A model generated the notes under the pieces. It was given only the letters and a program-made list of their open reading frames with translations, was not told the origin of the DNA and did no database searches. A stretch of DNA of 5,135 nucleotides from B73-G16 sp964448445 (GTDB taxonomy: Bacteria > Desulfobacterota > B13-G15), in assembly GCA_964448445.1 (NCBI GenBank), contig CAYVAU010000078.1, forward strand, positions 1-5,135, written 5' to 3'. Shown in pieces: positions 1-5,135 of this stretch. Both the position numbers and the translations under genes were made by a program. How positions within the stretch are numbered: the stretch's first letter is position 1; the number at the start of each line of letters is the position of its first letter.

Positions 1-235
1 CCCCCGAGACCACCCAGTCAAAGAGCACCTTATCGGGGACCGCAACCCGGGCCTCGGGAGGAAGCTTCAGCAAATCCAGAAAGACCAGCAGCGAAAACAG
101 AAAGGACAATCCCAATGCTGAACAGGCAACCCAAGCCACAAAGCCCTTGGGAAGCTTCCACCATCTGCTTATGAGGCCATTGATCAGGAAACCTACCGCC
201 GGAAAGAGGGGTATCAGCCACACATACTCGATCAT
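1..235 (-). CDS. nuoL: NADH-quinone oxidoreductase subunit L, N-terminal part (cut by window edge)
   Basis: This is the start of the large antiporter-like membrane subunit that pumps protons at the distal end of the complex I membrane arm. Only the first 78 codons are present; the reading frame stays open to the left edge. The protein begins MIEYVWLIPLFPAVGFLING, a typical NuoL opening. It has one membrane helix at about residues 4-22 and a second at about 31-53, followed by a periplasmic-type stretch rich in Pro and charged residues (59-70) that leads into LFDWVVSG, the usual lead-in to the NuoL core. The conserved Lys/Glu channel residues lie outside the window. The ATG at 235 is preceded by AAGGGG at 244-249 with 8 bases of spacing. 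The gene starts five bases after the nuoK stop, so it is co-transcribed with nuoK. NuoM and NuoN share the antiporter fold, but this N-terminus and the position after nuoK favour NuoL. Confidence 0.93.
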   Translation of the reverse strand, partial: MIEYVWLIPLFPAVGFLINGLISRWWKLPKGFVAWVACSALGLSFLFSLLVFLDLLKLPPEARVAVPDKVLFDWVVSG

Positions 236-251
236 CGCCCCTACCCCTTAA
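236..251 (-). promoter_or_regulatory. nuoK-nuoL junction with ribosome-binding site
   Basis: The junction reads TTAAGGGGTAGGGGCG before the nuoL ATG. AAGGGG (244-249) is 8 bases from the start, and the nuoK TAG stop falls inside the same element. It is nearly the same sequence as the nuoH-nuoI junction, although the stop codon is read in a different register. Confidence 0.6.
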
Positions 252-543
252 GGAGGTTGATCTCATCCACCTTGATGCCCTTGTAGGTCCTGTGAAGGAG
301 TACAAATATCGCAAGGCCTATGGCGGCCTCGGCAGCAGCAACCGTCATCCCCAAAAAGGCCACGATCACCCCATCGAGCCCGTTGTAATAACGCGAGGCC
401 GACACCAGCGTGAGGCCCACTGCCGAGAGCATCAACTCTATGCACATGAAGATCACAATGGCATCCCGCCTGATAAGCACACCCAAAATTCCGATCGAAA
501 ACAACAAAGCGCCAAGGAGCATATAAAGGGACACAGGTATCAT
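241..543 (-). CDS. nuoK: NADH-quinone oxidoreductase subunit K
   Basis: NuoK (ND4L homologue) is a small three-helix membrane subunit of complex I, located between the quinone-site subunits and the antiporter-like subunits, and it forms part of the central proton channel. The protein has 100 residues, the normal family length. Membrane helices lie at about 3-23, 28-48 and 58-84. The two key buried glutamates are present at Glu36 (in CIELML) and Glu72 (in AAEAAIGLAI), the same numbering as in E. coli NuoK. The ATG at 543 comes one base after the nuoJ TGA stop (TGAGATG) and has AAGGAG at 551-556 with 7 bases of spacing, so translation is probably coupled to nuoJ. The gene ends in TAG. No missing residues or other oddities were seen. 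Confidence 0.97.
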   Translation of the reverse strand: MIPVSLYMLLGALLFSIGILGVLIRRDAIVIFMCIELMLSAVGLTLVSASRYYNGLDGVIVAFLGMTVAAAEAAIGLAIFVLLHRTYKGIKVDEINLLKG

Positions 544-544
544 C

Positions 545-1063
545 TCACCTCTCCTTCTTGGCCAATATTACGGCCCCGATGATCCCAATGAGTAAGACCA
601 CCGAAGCCAGCTCGAAGGGGAGCAAATATTTTGTCATCAAAAGCCCTCCTATGACCTTGAAGGGACCAAGCTCCTGAATCCTCTCCAGGGGAAACCCTCC
701 CTTCAGACCCGGAAGGGTCCTTACGGCAACCGACGAAGCCAAAAAGCCGAACAGAAGCACCGTCATCACCAACCCGATGACACCTCCTGCCCCGAATCTG
801 AGAAGTGACACCTTCTTCAGCTCTTCAACGCTGATCAACATTATGGTGAAGACGATGAGCATCATTATCGCCCCGGCATAGATCATCACCTGGGCGATGG
901 CTATAAACTGCCTCCCCAGGAGGATGTAGAGGACGGCCACGGACAGAAAATTCCCTATCAGGAAAAGCGCCGAATGGATGGGATTCTTCCGGGTTATCAT
1001 CATGAGGGCCGAAAAGATCGCAAAAAGGGCCGAGAGGATAAAGACAATCCACTGAAGGATCAT
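545..1063 (-). CDS. nuoJ: NADH-quinone oxidoreductase subunit J
   Basis: NuoJ (ND6 homologue) is a five-helix membrane subunit linking the quinone site to the proton pumps. The protein has 172 residues, which is within the family range. Helices lie at about 2-22, 28-48, 54-78, 90-112 and 148-168. The conserved NP at 27-28, followed by SALFL, and the third helix with YAGAIMMLIVFTIML at 62-76 are family hallmarks. In known structures this helix carries the pi-bulge that changes conformation during turnover. The C-terminal LLPFELASVVLL (147-158) is also typical. Start and stop are clear: the ATG overlaps the nuoI TGA in an ATGA arrangement (4 shared bases), and AAGGAGG at 1071-1077 lies 7 bases upstream, so nuoI and nuoJ are probably translationally coupled. 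A loop at 113-137 between helices 4 and 5 is somewhat variable, as is usual in this family. Confidence 0.97.
   Translation of the reverse strand: MILQWIVFILSALFAIFSALMMITRKNPIHSALFLIGNFLSVAVLYILLGRQFIAIAQVMIYAGAIMMLIVFTIMLISVEELKKVSLLRFGAGGVIGLVMTVLLFGFLASSVAVRTLPGLKGGFPLERIQELGPFKVIGGLLMTKYLLPFELASVVLLIGIIGAVILAKKER
551..556 (-). promoter_or_regulatory. Ribosome-binding site of nuoK
   Basis: AAGGAG stands 7 bases upstream of the nuoK ATG at 543 and lies within the final codons of nuoJ (Lys-Lys-Glu-Arg). It supports the 100-residue NuoK and coupled translation with nuoJ. Confidence 0.7.
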
Positions 1064-1482
1064 CCCACCGCCTCCTTCTCTAACCTCCGCTCAAGGAGCC
1101 TTTTCTTATCCCATTTGAGCTCCGATCGACTTGAGCCAACGACGTTATAGATCCGGGAAAGCTTTATGGCATTCACGGGGCATACCTCCTCACAGAGCCC
1201 GCAGTAGATGCATCTTATGGCATCTAATTCGTAAACCTCCGGATAGCGGCTGCCATCCTCCCTCTCCACCGCCACAAGCCTTATGGCCTTCGGAGGACAG
1301 ATGGCTACGCATAGGCCACAGGCCACACACCGCGTATCCCCGTCTTCGGTGGCCTCAAAATAATGGATCCCCCTCCACCTCGGGGAAACGGACCTGCGCT
1401 CCTCAGGGTACTGAACCGTTACGGGCCTGGAAAAGAACCTGCGGATCGTAACCCCAAGTCCCTTTATAAGTGGCCAAATCAT
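1060..1482 (-). CDS. nuoI: NADH-quinone oxidoreductase subunit I (2x 4Fe-4S ferredoxin-like)
   Basis: NuoI (TYKY/Nqo9 homologue) carries clusters N6a and N6b and passes electrons to cluster N2 in NuoB. The 140-residue protein shows two complete CxxCxxCxxxCP motifs: Cys52, 55, 58 and 62 (CVACGLCVAICPPKAI) and Cys91, 94, 97 and 101 (CIYCGLCEEVCPVNAI). Ahead of them is the standard N-terminal membrane-contacting segment, GLGVTIRRFFSRPVTVQYPE (8-27), then PRWRGIH (34-40). It is shorter than the roughly 180-residue E. coli and Thermus proteins as I recall them; the cluster-binding core is complete, so this is a short form and not a truncation. The ATG at 1482 follows the nuoH stop by 12 bases, with AAGGGGG at 1490-1496 and 7 bases of spacing. 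Because nuoG is absent here, NuoI would be the entry point for electrons from an unidentified donor or donor module. Confidence 0.97.
   Translation of the reverse strand: MIWPLIKGLGVTIRRFFSRPVTVQYPEERRSVSPRWRGIHYFEATEDGDTRCVACGLCVAICPPKAIRLVAVEREDGSRYPEVYELDAIRCIYCGLCEEVCPVNAIKLSRIYNVVGSSRSELKWDKKRLLERRLEKEAVG
1071..1077 (-). promoter_or_regulatory. Ribosome-binding site of nuoJ
   Basis: AAGGAGG, a near-complete anti-16S match, stands 7 bases upstream of the nuoJ ATG at 1063 and lies within the last codons of nuoI. Together with the ATGA stop-start overlap it fixes the nuoJ start. Confidence 0.75.
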
Positions 1483-1498
1483 CCCCCTACCCCCTTAA
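1483..1498 (-). promoter_or_regulatory. nuoH-nuoI junction with ribosome-binding site
   Basis: The junction reads TTAAGGGGGTAGGGGG before the nuoI ATG and includes the nuoH TAA stop. AAGGGGG at 1490-1496 has 7 bases of spacing. The sequence closely resembles the nuoK-nuoL junction. Confidence 0.65.
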
Positions 1499-2490
1499 AC
1501 CACCATAAAGAGCCCTGTAAACAGCATATTGGCAAGGGCCAAGGGTATCAGTATCTTCCAGCCGAGCTTCATGATCTGATCGTACCTCAGCCTCGGATAG
1601 GTCCCCCTGACCCAGACGGCAAAGAAGGCCAAAAGTCCCACCTTTACCACGAACCACACCCACGAAAGACCCGGCGGAAGCCAAGGACCATCCCATCCTC
1701 CTAGAAACAGCACGGTCACAAGGGAAGAGGCCGCAAGCAGATGGGCATACTCGGCCATGAAGAACATGGCGAACTTCATGGAGGAGTACTCGATGTTAAA
1801 ACCACAGGCAAGCTCGGATTCGGCCTCCGGCATGTCAAAGGGCGTCCTGTTTATCTCGGCGAACATACATATCAGAAACAGGATGAAGGCAAAGGGTTGA
1901 TAGAGCACAAACCAATGCCCCTCTATCTGCTGCCTCACGATCTCGGAGAGATTTAGGGTCCCGGAAAGCATGAGGATCCCAAGGACCGTTATTCCCAGGG
2001 CGATCTCGTAACTGACCATCTGGGCCGCAGCCCTCAGGGCCCCCATAAGCCCATACTTGTTATAAGAGGACCAGCCCCCAAGCACTATCCCGTACTCGCC
2101 CAGCGAAGCCATGGCGAAGACGAAAAGCAGCCCTATGTCCACATCGGCAATACAGAGCTTCACCTCCCTGCCCAGGATCCTGACGGTTTCACCGAAGGGA
2201 ATGACCGAAAAGATCGAAAGGGAGGCAACCAGGGAGATCGCCGGCGCCATCACGTAAACGACCTTGTCGGCCTTCTCCGGGATCACCTCCTCCTTGAAGA
2301 AGGCCTTAATACCATCGGCAATCGGCTGAAGGAGCCCGTAAGGGCCAACGCGGTTTGGCCCATATCGCACCTGGATGTGCCCGAGGACCTTCCTCTCCAC
2401 CCAGGTCATATAGGCCACCGCCAACATGACCACCGCAAAGACCACGATCACCTTTATGGCCGTCTCGATCAGAAAGTAGACAAACTCCAT
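1495..2490 (-). CDS. nuoH: NADH-quinone oxidoreductase subunit H
   Basis: NuoH (ND1 homologue) is the membrane subunit that anchors the peripheral arm and forms the entrance to the quinone chamber. The protein has 331 residues, a normal length, with about eight membrane helices (roughly 5-28, 78-98, 118-138, 155-175, 192-213, 239-262, 275-295 and 310-330). Both family signatures are present: WVERKVLGHIQVRYGPNRVG (30-49) continuing into LLQPIADGIKAF (53-64), and AEINRTPFDMPEAESEL (211-227), the acidic loop between helices 5 and 6 that lines the quinone site. RGTYPRLRYDQIMKLGWK (295-312) is the usual C-terminal cytoplasmic motif. The ATG at 2490 lies 13 bases after the nuoCD stop, with GAGGG at 2499-2503 as the likely ribosome site. 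In most bacterial operons nuoE, F and G separate nuoCD and nuoH; here they are directly adjacent. Confidence 0.98.
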   Translation of the reverse strand: MEFVYFLIETAIKVIVVFAVVMLAVAYMTWVERKVLGHIQVRYGPNRVGPYGLLQPIADGIKAFFKEEVIPEKADKVVYVMAPAISLVASLSIFSVIPFGETVRILGREVKLCIADVDIGLLFVFAMASLGEYGIVLGGWSSYNKYGLMGALRAAAQMVSYEIALGITVLGILMLSGTLNLSEIVRQQIEGHWFVLYQPFAFILFLICMFAEINRTPFDMPEAESELACGFNIEYSSMKFAMFFMAEYAHLLAASSLVTVLFLGGWDGPWLPPGLSWVWFVVKVGLLAFFAVWVRGTYPRLRYDQIMKLGWKILIPLALANMLFTGLFMVV

Positions 2491-2507
2491 CTCCTACACC
2501 CTCTTAA
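2491..2507 (-). promoter_or_regulatory. nuoCD-nuoH junction with ribosome-binding site
   Basis: The junction reads TTAAGAGGGTGTAGGAG directly before the nuoH ATG. It includes the nuoCD TAA stop; GAGGG (2499-2503) has 8 bases of spacing, and a second AGGAG abuts the ATG. Only 13 bases separate the genes, so no reading frame for nuoE, nuoF or nuoG is hidden here. Confidence 0.7.
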
Positions 2508-4201
2508 CGGTCTATCTCGCCGAGGACTATGTCGATGCTGCCGATTACGGCCACAACATCGGCCACAAGATGCCCCTTGACCATGAGGGGTAGGGCCTGA
2601 AGGTTCACAAAGCACGGTGGCCGCACCCGGAACCGGTAAGGCTTCGGGGAACCGTCGCTCACAAGGTACCAGCCGAGTTCCCCCTTCGGCCCCTCAACGC
2701 TCATATAGGCCTCCCCGGGTAGGGGAGCGGGACCCTCCGAAAAGTACTTGAAATGCCTAAGCAGGGCATGGGGCTCCTTCTGCACTTGGTCCTTTGGAGG
2801 CGGCGAAAGGTAGGGGTCCTTGATGACTATGTCCCCCGGAGGGGTGTCCTTTATCTTGCGTAGGGCCTGGTGGATGATCCTGGCCGACTGCCTCATCTCC
2901 TCGAGCCTCACCAGATACCGATCATAGGTGTCCCCCCTCTCGCCGATGGGCACCTCGAACTCGAACTCCTCATAACTCGAATAGGGCAGGGCCTTCCTCA
3001 CATCCCACCTGATCCCCGAACCCCTCAAGACCGGACCGGTCACACCGTAATTTATGGCATCCTCGGGTTGAAGGACCCCAATGTCCTTTGTGCGCTTAAG
3101 CCATATGGGGTTCTTGCTCAGAAGGGCTTCATACTCGGCGATCCTCGAGGGAAACTCTTCCAGGAACTTCTCTATCCTCTCCTCGATCCCATCGGGCAGG
3201 TCCTTGGCCACCCCTCCGATCCTCAAAAAGCTCGGGGTGAGCCTCGCCCCACTTATGGCCTCCAAGATATTTAGGATCGTCTCCCTCTCCCTGAAGCAGT
3301 AGAAGAAGACCGTCATGGCCCCGATGTCCAGGGCATGGGTTGCGAGCCAGAGCAGATGGGAGGTGAGCCTGGAGAACTCGGCGAGCATCACCCTTATGTA
3401 CTGCGCCCTCTTGGGGGGCTCGATCCCGAAGAGCTTCTCCACCGCCATCATGTAAGCGAGGTTGTTGGAGAAGGCCGCCGTGTAATCCAGCCTGTCGGTA
3501 AGGGTCAGGGCCTTCAGATAGCTCATGGTCTCGGCGAGCTTCTCCACCCCCCGATGCAGGTGCCCAAGCACCGGAACCGCATCCACGATCTGCTCGCCCT
3601 CAAGCTTCAGGATCACCCTCAGGACCCCGTGAGTTGAGGGATGTTGAGGACCCATGTTGACGATCATGTAGCGCCCGTCCCCCTCTTCCTTGAGCCATTC
3701 GGGGGGCTCAAGGTCGGGGGGTTCAGGGGGAAGTTCAAACCCCTCTTCCTTCCCCTCCACCGGATAATCCTTCCTTAAGGGATGGCCTTCAAAGCCCTGC
3801 CAGGTGAGGATCCTCCGCAGGTCGGGATGGCCCTCGAAGCGCACCCCGAACATGTCGTAGACCTCGCGCTCAAGCCAATTGGCCGCCCTCCACACCTCCT
3901 GAACCGACGGCAGGCTCTCCCCTTCACGCACCCGGGCCTTGAGCCTCAGGCGCCTGTTGTCCTTCATGGAGTGAAGCAGGTAAACGACCTCAAACCTCTC
4001 CTCCCTCTCCGGGTAATCCACCCCGCAAAGATCGACCAGCATGTCATAGGAGAGCTCCGGATCCTCCCTGAGGAACTTAGCCACCTTTAGGACTTCTTCG
4101 GCCTTGACCCTTACCGAGACCTCCCCCCGGGACTCCTCAACCCCCAAGATGGCCTCGGGAAACTGAGCTTTAAGCTTCTCGTAAGCCCCCCTGTCCCACA
4201 T
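2504..4201 (-). CDS. nuoCD: NADH-quinone oxidoreductase fused subunits C and D
   Basis: This is a single 565-residue chain joining NuoC (30 kDa type) and NuoD (49 kDa type) of the complex I peripheral arm. The NuoC part (about 1-150) contains NWLEREVYDMFGVRFEGHP (108-126) and GFEGHPLRKDYP (136-147), its diagnostic motifs. A Pro/Glu-rich linker (about 151-174) leads to the NuoD part (about 176-565), with NMGPQHPSTHGVLR (182-195), LHRGVEK (215-221), TDRLDY (235-240) and the classical C-terminus SIDIVLGEIDR. His191 and Tyr240 match the family's quinone head-group residues. The nickel-binding CxxC pairs of related hydrogenase large subunits are absent, which argues for a quinone reductase and against an Ech- or Hyc-type hydrogenase. 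The start is the ATG at 4201, which shares one base with the nuoB TGA (TGATG) and has GGAGGAG 8 bases upstream. The frame stays open upstream to 4432, but that part overlaps nuoB and looks non-native. Confidence 0.97.
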   Translation of the reverse strand: MWDRGAYEKLKAQFPEAILGVEESRGEVSVRVKAEEVLKVAKFLREDPELSYDMLVDLCGVDYPEREERFEVVYLLHSMKDNRRLRLKARVREGESLPSVQEVWRAANWLEREVYDMFGVRFEGHPDLRRILTWQGFEGHPLRKDYPVEGKEEGFELPPEPPDLEPPEWLKEEGDGRYMIVNMGPQHPSTHGVLRVILKLEGEQIVDAVPVLGHLHRGVEKLAETMSYLKALTLTDRLDYTAAFSNNLAYMMAVEKLFGIEPPKRAQYIRVMLAEFSRLTSHLLWLATHALDIGAMTVFFYCFRERETILNILEAISGARLTPSFLRIGGVAKDLPDGIEERIEKFLEEFPSRIAEYEALLSKNPIWLKRTKDIGVLQPEDAINYGVTGPVLRGSGIRWDVRKALPYSSYEEFEFEVPIGERGDTYDRYLVRLEEMRQSARIIHQALRKIKDTPPGDIVIKDPYLSPPPKDQVQKEPHALLRHFKYFSEGPAPLPGEAYMSVEGPKGELGWYLVSDGSPKPYRFRVRPPCFVNLQALPLMVKGHLVADVVAVIGSIDIVLGEIDR

Positions 4202-4716
4202 CACCTGATCTCCTCCGGCCTTAAGGCCCTCACGTAATCGGGCCGGCTTGAGAACCTCTCCCGGGATATCTTCTCCTGGAGCTTCATCAGGGCATCGAGC
4301 AACGCCTCGGGCCGCGGCGGACACCCAGGCACATACACATCCACCGGCACTATCTGATCCACCCCCTGAACCACATTGTAAGTCCTGAAGATCCCTCCGG
4401 AGGAGGCACAGGTCCCGTAGGCGATCACCCACTTGGGCTCGGGCATCTGATCGTAGATCCTGCGGACCATATAGGCCATCTTCTTGGTCACGGTCCCGGC
4501 CACTATCATCAGATCGGCCTGCCTGGGCGAGGGCCTGAAGACCTCTGCCCCGAACCTCGCTATGTCCAGGGCCGCAGAGCTTGTGACCATCATCTCTAGG
4601 GCACAGCAGGCAAGGCCGAAGGTCACGGGCCAGATGGAGTTCTTCCTGGCCCAGTTCACGATACCCTCAAGGGTGGTGAGAAGGATACCGGGTGGGATCC
4701 TGGATTCTATTCCCAT
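4201..4716 (-). CDS. nuoB: NADH-quinone oxidoreductase subunit B
   Basis: NuoB (PSST/Nqo6 homologue) holds the terminal 4Fe-4S cluster N2, which donates electrons to quinone, and forms the quinone site with NuoD. The protein has 171 residues from the chosen ATG. All four N2 ligands are present: the tandem Cys37-Cys38 (GLACCALEMM), Cys103 (YGTCASSGG) and Cys132 (VPGCPPRPE). Their spacing (65 and 29 residues after Cys38) matches that of Thermus Nqo6 as I recall it. Other family features are RFGAEVFRPSPRQADLMIVAG (54-74, read with one-letter gaps none) and the VTKKM stretch just after it. The ATG at 4716 overlaps the end of nuoA by 10 bases and has AAGGGGG at 4724-4730 with 7 bases of spacing. 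A TTG at 4737 could add seven residues (MEEGGAG if used), but these are not family-like. The gene ends with a TGA overlapping the nuoCD ATG. Confidence 0.97.
   Translation of the reverse strand: MGIESRIPPGILLTTLEGIVNWARKNSIWPVTFGLACCALEMMVTSSAALDIARFGAEVFRPSPRQADLMIVAGTVTKKMAYMVRRIYDQMPEPKWVIAYGTCASSGGIFRTYNVVQGVDQIVPVDVYVPGCPPRPEALLDALMKLQEKISRERFSSRPDYVRALRPEEIR
4210..4216 (-). promoter_or_regulatory. Ribosome-binding site that decides the nuoCD start
   Basis: GGAGGAG lies 8 bases upstream of the ATG at 4201, within the 3' end of nuoB. It is the strongest reason to start NuoCD at 4201 instead of at any upstream codon in the open frame that runs back to 4432. Confidence 0.8.
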
Positions 4717-5063
4717 TCCAGCGCCCCCTTCCTCCAAACATAAATGAGTCCTATCAACAATATGAAGACAAAGACCAGCATCTCCACAAAGGCCAACCCC
4801 CCGAGGTCGCGAAAGACCGTCGCCCAGGGATAGAGATAAACCACCTCGAGGTCAAAGACCAAAAAGAGCATGGCCACGATGTAGTACTTGATCGGGATGG
4901 TCTCATGGGTAGGGCCTATCGTAAGGACGCCACACTCATAAGGGGAAGCCTTGACCGGATCAACCCTCCTCGGCCCCAAAAGATGGGAAAACACGAGGAT
5001 CACCCCCGCCACAAGGACAGCCAAACCCACCATAAAGACTATGCCAATATACTGATTTAACAT
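4707..5063 (-). CDS. nuoA: NADH-quinone oxidoreductase subunit A
   Basis: NuoA (ND3 homologue) is a three-helix membrane subunit near the quinone entrance. From the ATG at 5063 the protein has 118 residues, close to the usual size. Helices lie at about 5-28, 60-80 and 90-110. The loop between helices 1 and 2 carries SPYECG (40-45), whose Cys44 corresponds to the mitochondrial ND3 loop cysteine, and helix 2 ends with the conserved FDLEVVYLYPWA (70-81). The open frame extends upstream through an in-frame ATG at 5105 and a TTG at 5129. Those would add a hydrophilic tail, MKPCVFYHKGRVRA from the ATG, that is unlike family N-termini and overlaps the predicted promoter. The Shine-Dalgarno site for 5063 is poor: AAAGGG lies 12 bases away and AAGGG only 2 bases away, so the exact start is less certain than the gene. 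It is the first gene of the operon and overlaps nuoB by 10 bases. Confidence 0.95.
   Translation of the reverse strand: MLNQYIGIVFMVGLAVLVAGVILVFSHLLGPRRVDPVKASPYECGVLTIGPTHETIPIKYYIVAMLFLVFDLEVVYLYPWATVFRDLGGLAFVEMLVFVFILLIGLIYVWRKGALEWE
4724..4735 (-). promoter_or_regulatory. Ribosome-binding site of nuoB (inside the nuoA coding end)
   Basis: The stretch GGAGGAAGGGGG holds two overlapping Shine-Dalgarno candidates. AAGGGGG (4724-4730) stands 7 bases from the ATG at 4716 and supports that start. GGAGG (4731-4735) is 14 bases away and overlaps the TTG at 4737 region, so it cannot serve that TTG. This favours the 171-residue form of NuoB. Confidence 0.6.
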
Positions 5064-5065
5064 GG

Positions 5066-5081
5066 CCCTTACCCGCCCTTT
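5066..5081 (-). promoter_or_regulatory. Ambiguous ribosome-binding region of nuoA
   Basis: The purine-rich leader reads AAAGGGCGGGTAAGGG, ending two bases before the nuoA ATG. The AAAGGG at 5076-5081 is 12 bases from the ATG and the AAGGG at 5066-5070 only 2 bases, so neither has ideal spacing. The other downstream genes of this operon have canonical sites at 7-8 bases. This may mean weaker initiation at nuoA, or a different start codon. Confidence 0.4.
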
Positions 5082-5100
5082 GTGATAAAAGACACATGGC

Positions 5101-5129
5101 TTCATACCCAATAAGGTCTCCTTTGTCAA
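5101..5129 (-). promoter_or_regulatory. Predicted sigma-70-type promoter of the nuo operon
   Basis: On the minus strand there is a perfect -35 hexamer TTGACA (5124-5129), then exactly 17 bases, then a -10-like hexamer TATGAA (5101-5106; four of six match TATAAT). Transcription would start near 5094, leaving a leader of about 30 bases before the nuoA ATG at 5063. The placement immediately upstream of the first operon gene supports it. If it is real, the in-frame ATG at 5105 lies inside the -10 box and cannot be the start of nuoA. No operator-like palindrome was seen in the few bases visible around it. Confidence 0.6.
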
Positions 5130-5135
5130 GGGTTT

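Noticed and set aside
61..158. Two copies of the palindrome GAAGCTTC (61-68 and 151-158)
   Set aside because: They are eight-base matches within nuoL codons (Lys-Leu). They are too short and explained by coding, so not a regulatory repeat.
30..314. Minus-strand 94-codon frame overlapping nuoK and nuoL
   Set aside because: It is an out-of-frame shadow; the nuoL frame starting at 235 gives a clear NuoL N-terminus with membrane helices.
292..582. Plus-strand open frame of 96 codons opposite nuoK and nuoJ
   Set aside because: The translation is His/Arg/Gln-rich low-complexity protein opposite two confidently identified genes.
2870..3637. Plus-strand open frames of 134 and 100 codons opposite nuoCD
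   Set aside because: They are antisense shadows of conserved NuoD coding sequence, rich in Pro/His/Leu, with no recognisable domain.
4202..4432. In-frame upstream extension of NuoCD by 77 residues
   Set aside because: It lies wholly inside nuoB in another frame, is Gly/Arg/Cys-rich and unlike NuoC. A strong GGAGGAG and ATG at 4201 mark the real start.
4717..4737. TTG start for nuoB adding seven residues
   Set aside because: It needs a rare start codon and a 31-base overlap with nuoA, while the ATG at 4716 has a well-spaced AAGGGGG.
4484..5060. Plus-strand open frames opposite nuoA and nuoB
   Set aside because: They are antisense to conserved coding sequence and have no family-like motifs.
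5064..5129. In-frame upstream extension of NuoA from TTG 5129 or ATG 5105
   Set aside because: The extra residues are hydrophilic and not NuoA-like, and they overlap a good promoter. Kept as an open question because the ribosome site for 5063 is weak.

Overview
The window is the promoter-proximal part of a complex I (NADH-quinone oxidoreductase type, nuo) operon. All genes lie on the minus strand, so transcription runs from high to low coordinates. The order is nuoA, nuoB, a fused nuoCD, nuoH, nuoI, nuoJ, nuoK, and then the first 78 codons of nuoL, cut by the left edge. The genes are packed very tightly: junctions range from a 10-base overlap to a 13-base gap. A sigma-70-like promoter (TTGACA, 17 bases, TATGAA) sits just upstream of nuoA, so the right edge of the window is probably the head of the operon. 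No stretch over 100 bases lacks a gene, and I saw no RNA gene, mobile element, CRISPR array or internal terminator.

The products form the connecting (Q) module and most of the membrane proton-pumping module. NuoB, NuoCD and NuoI make the peripheral arm nearest the membrane; they carry iron-sulfur cluster N2 (NuoB), two further 4Fe-4S clusters (NuoI) and the quinone pocket (NuoD part of NuoCD with NuoH). NuoH, A, J and K connect this arm to the antiporter-like subunits, of which only the start of NuoL is seen. NuoM and NuoN would be expected beyond the left edge.

The main peculiarity is that nuoE, nuoF and nuoG, the NADH-oxidising module, are missing from their usual place between nuoCD and nuoH; only 13 bases separate those genes. 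The locus therefore resembles the 11-subunit type of complex I, in which the electron donor may be something other than NADH (for example reduced ferredoxin), unless EFG are encoded elsewhere in the genome. It combines this with a NuoC-NuoD fusion, best known from the 13-gene E. coli-type operon.

The organism is a bacterium, judging by the sigma-70-like promoter, the strong Shine-Dalgarno sites and the bacterial-type Nuo sequences. Frequent AGG arginine codons, a moderately high GC content and proteins rich in Glu, Lys and Arg hint at a thermophile or an anaerobic deep-branching lineage such as a Desulfobacterota/Thermodesulfobacteria-like group. That placement is a weak inference. Apart from the gene content, this is a conventional, intact locus, and I found no undescribed system in it.
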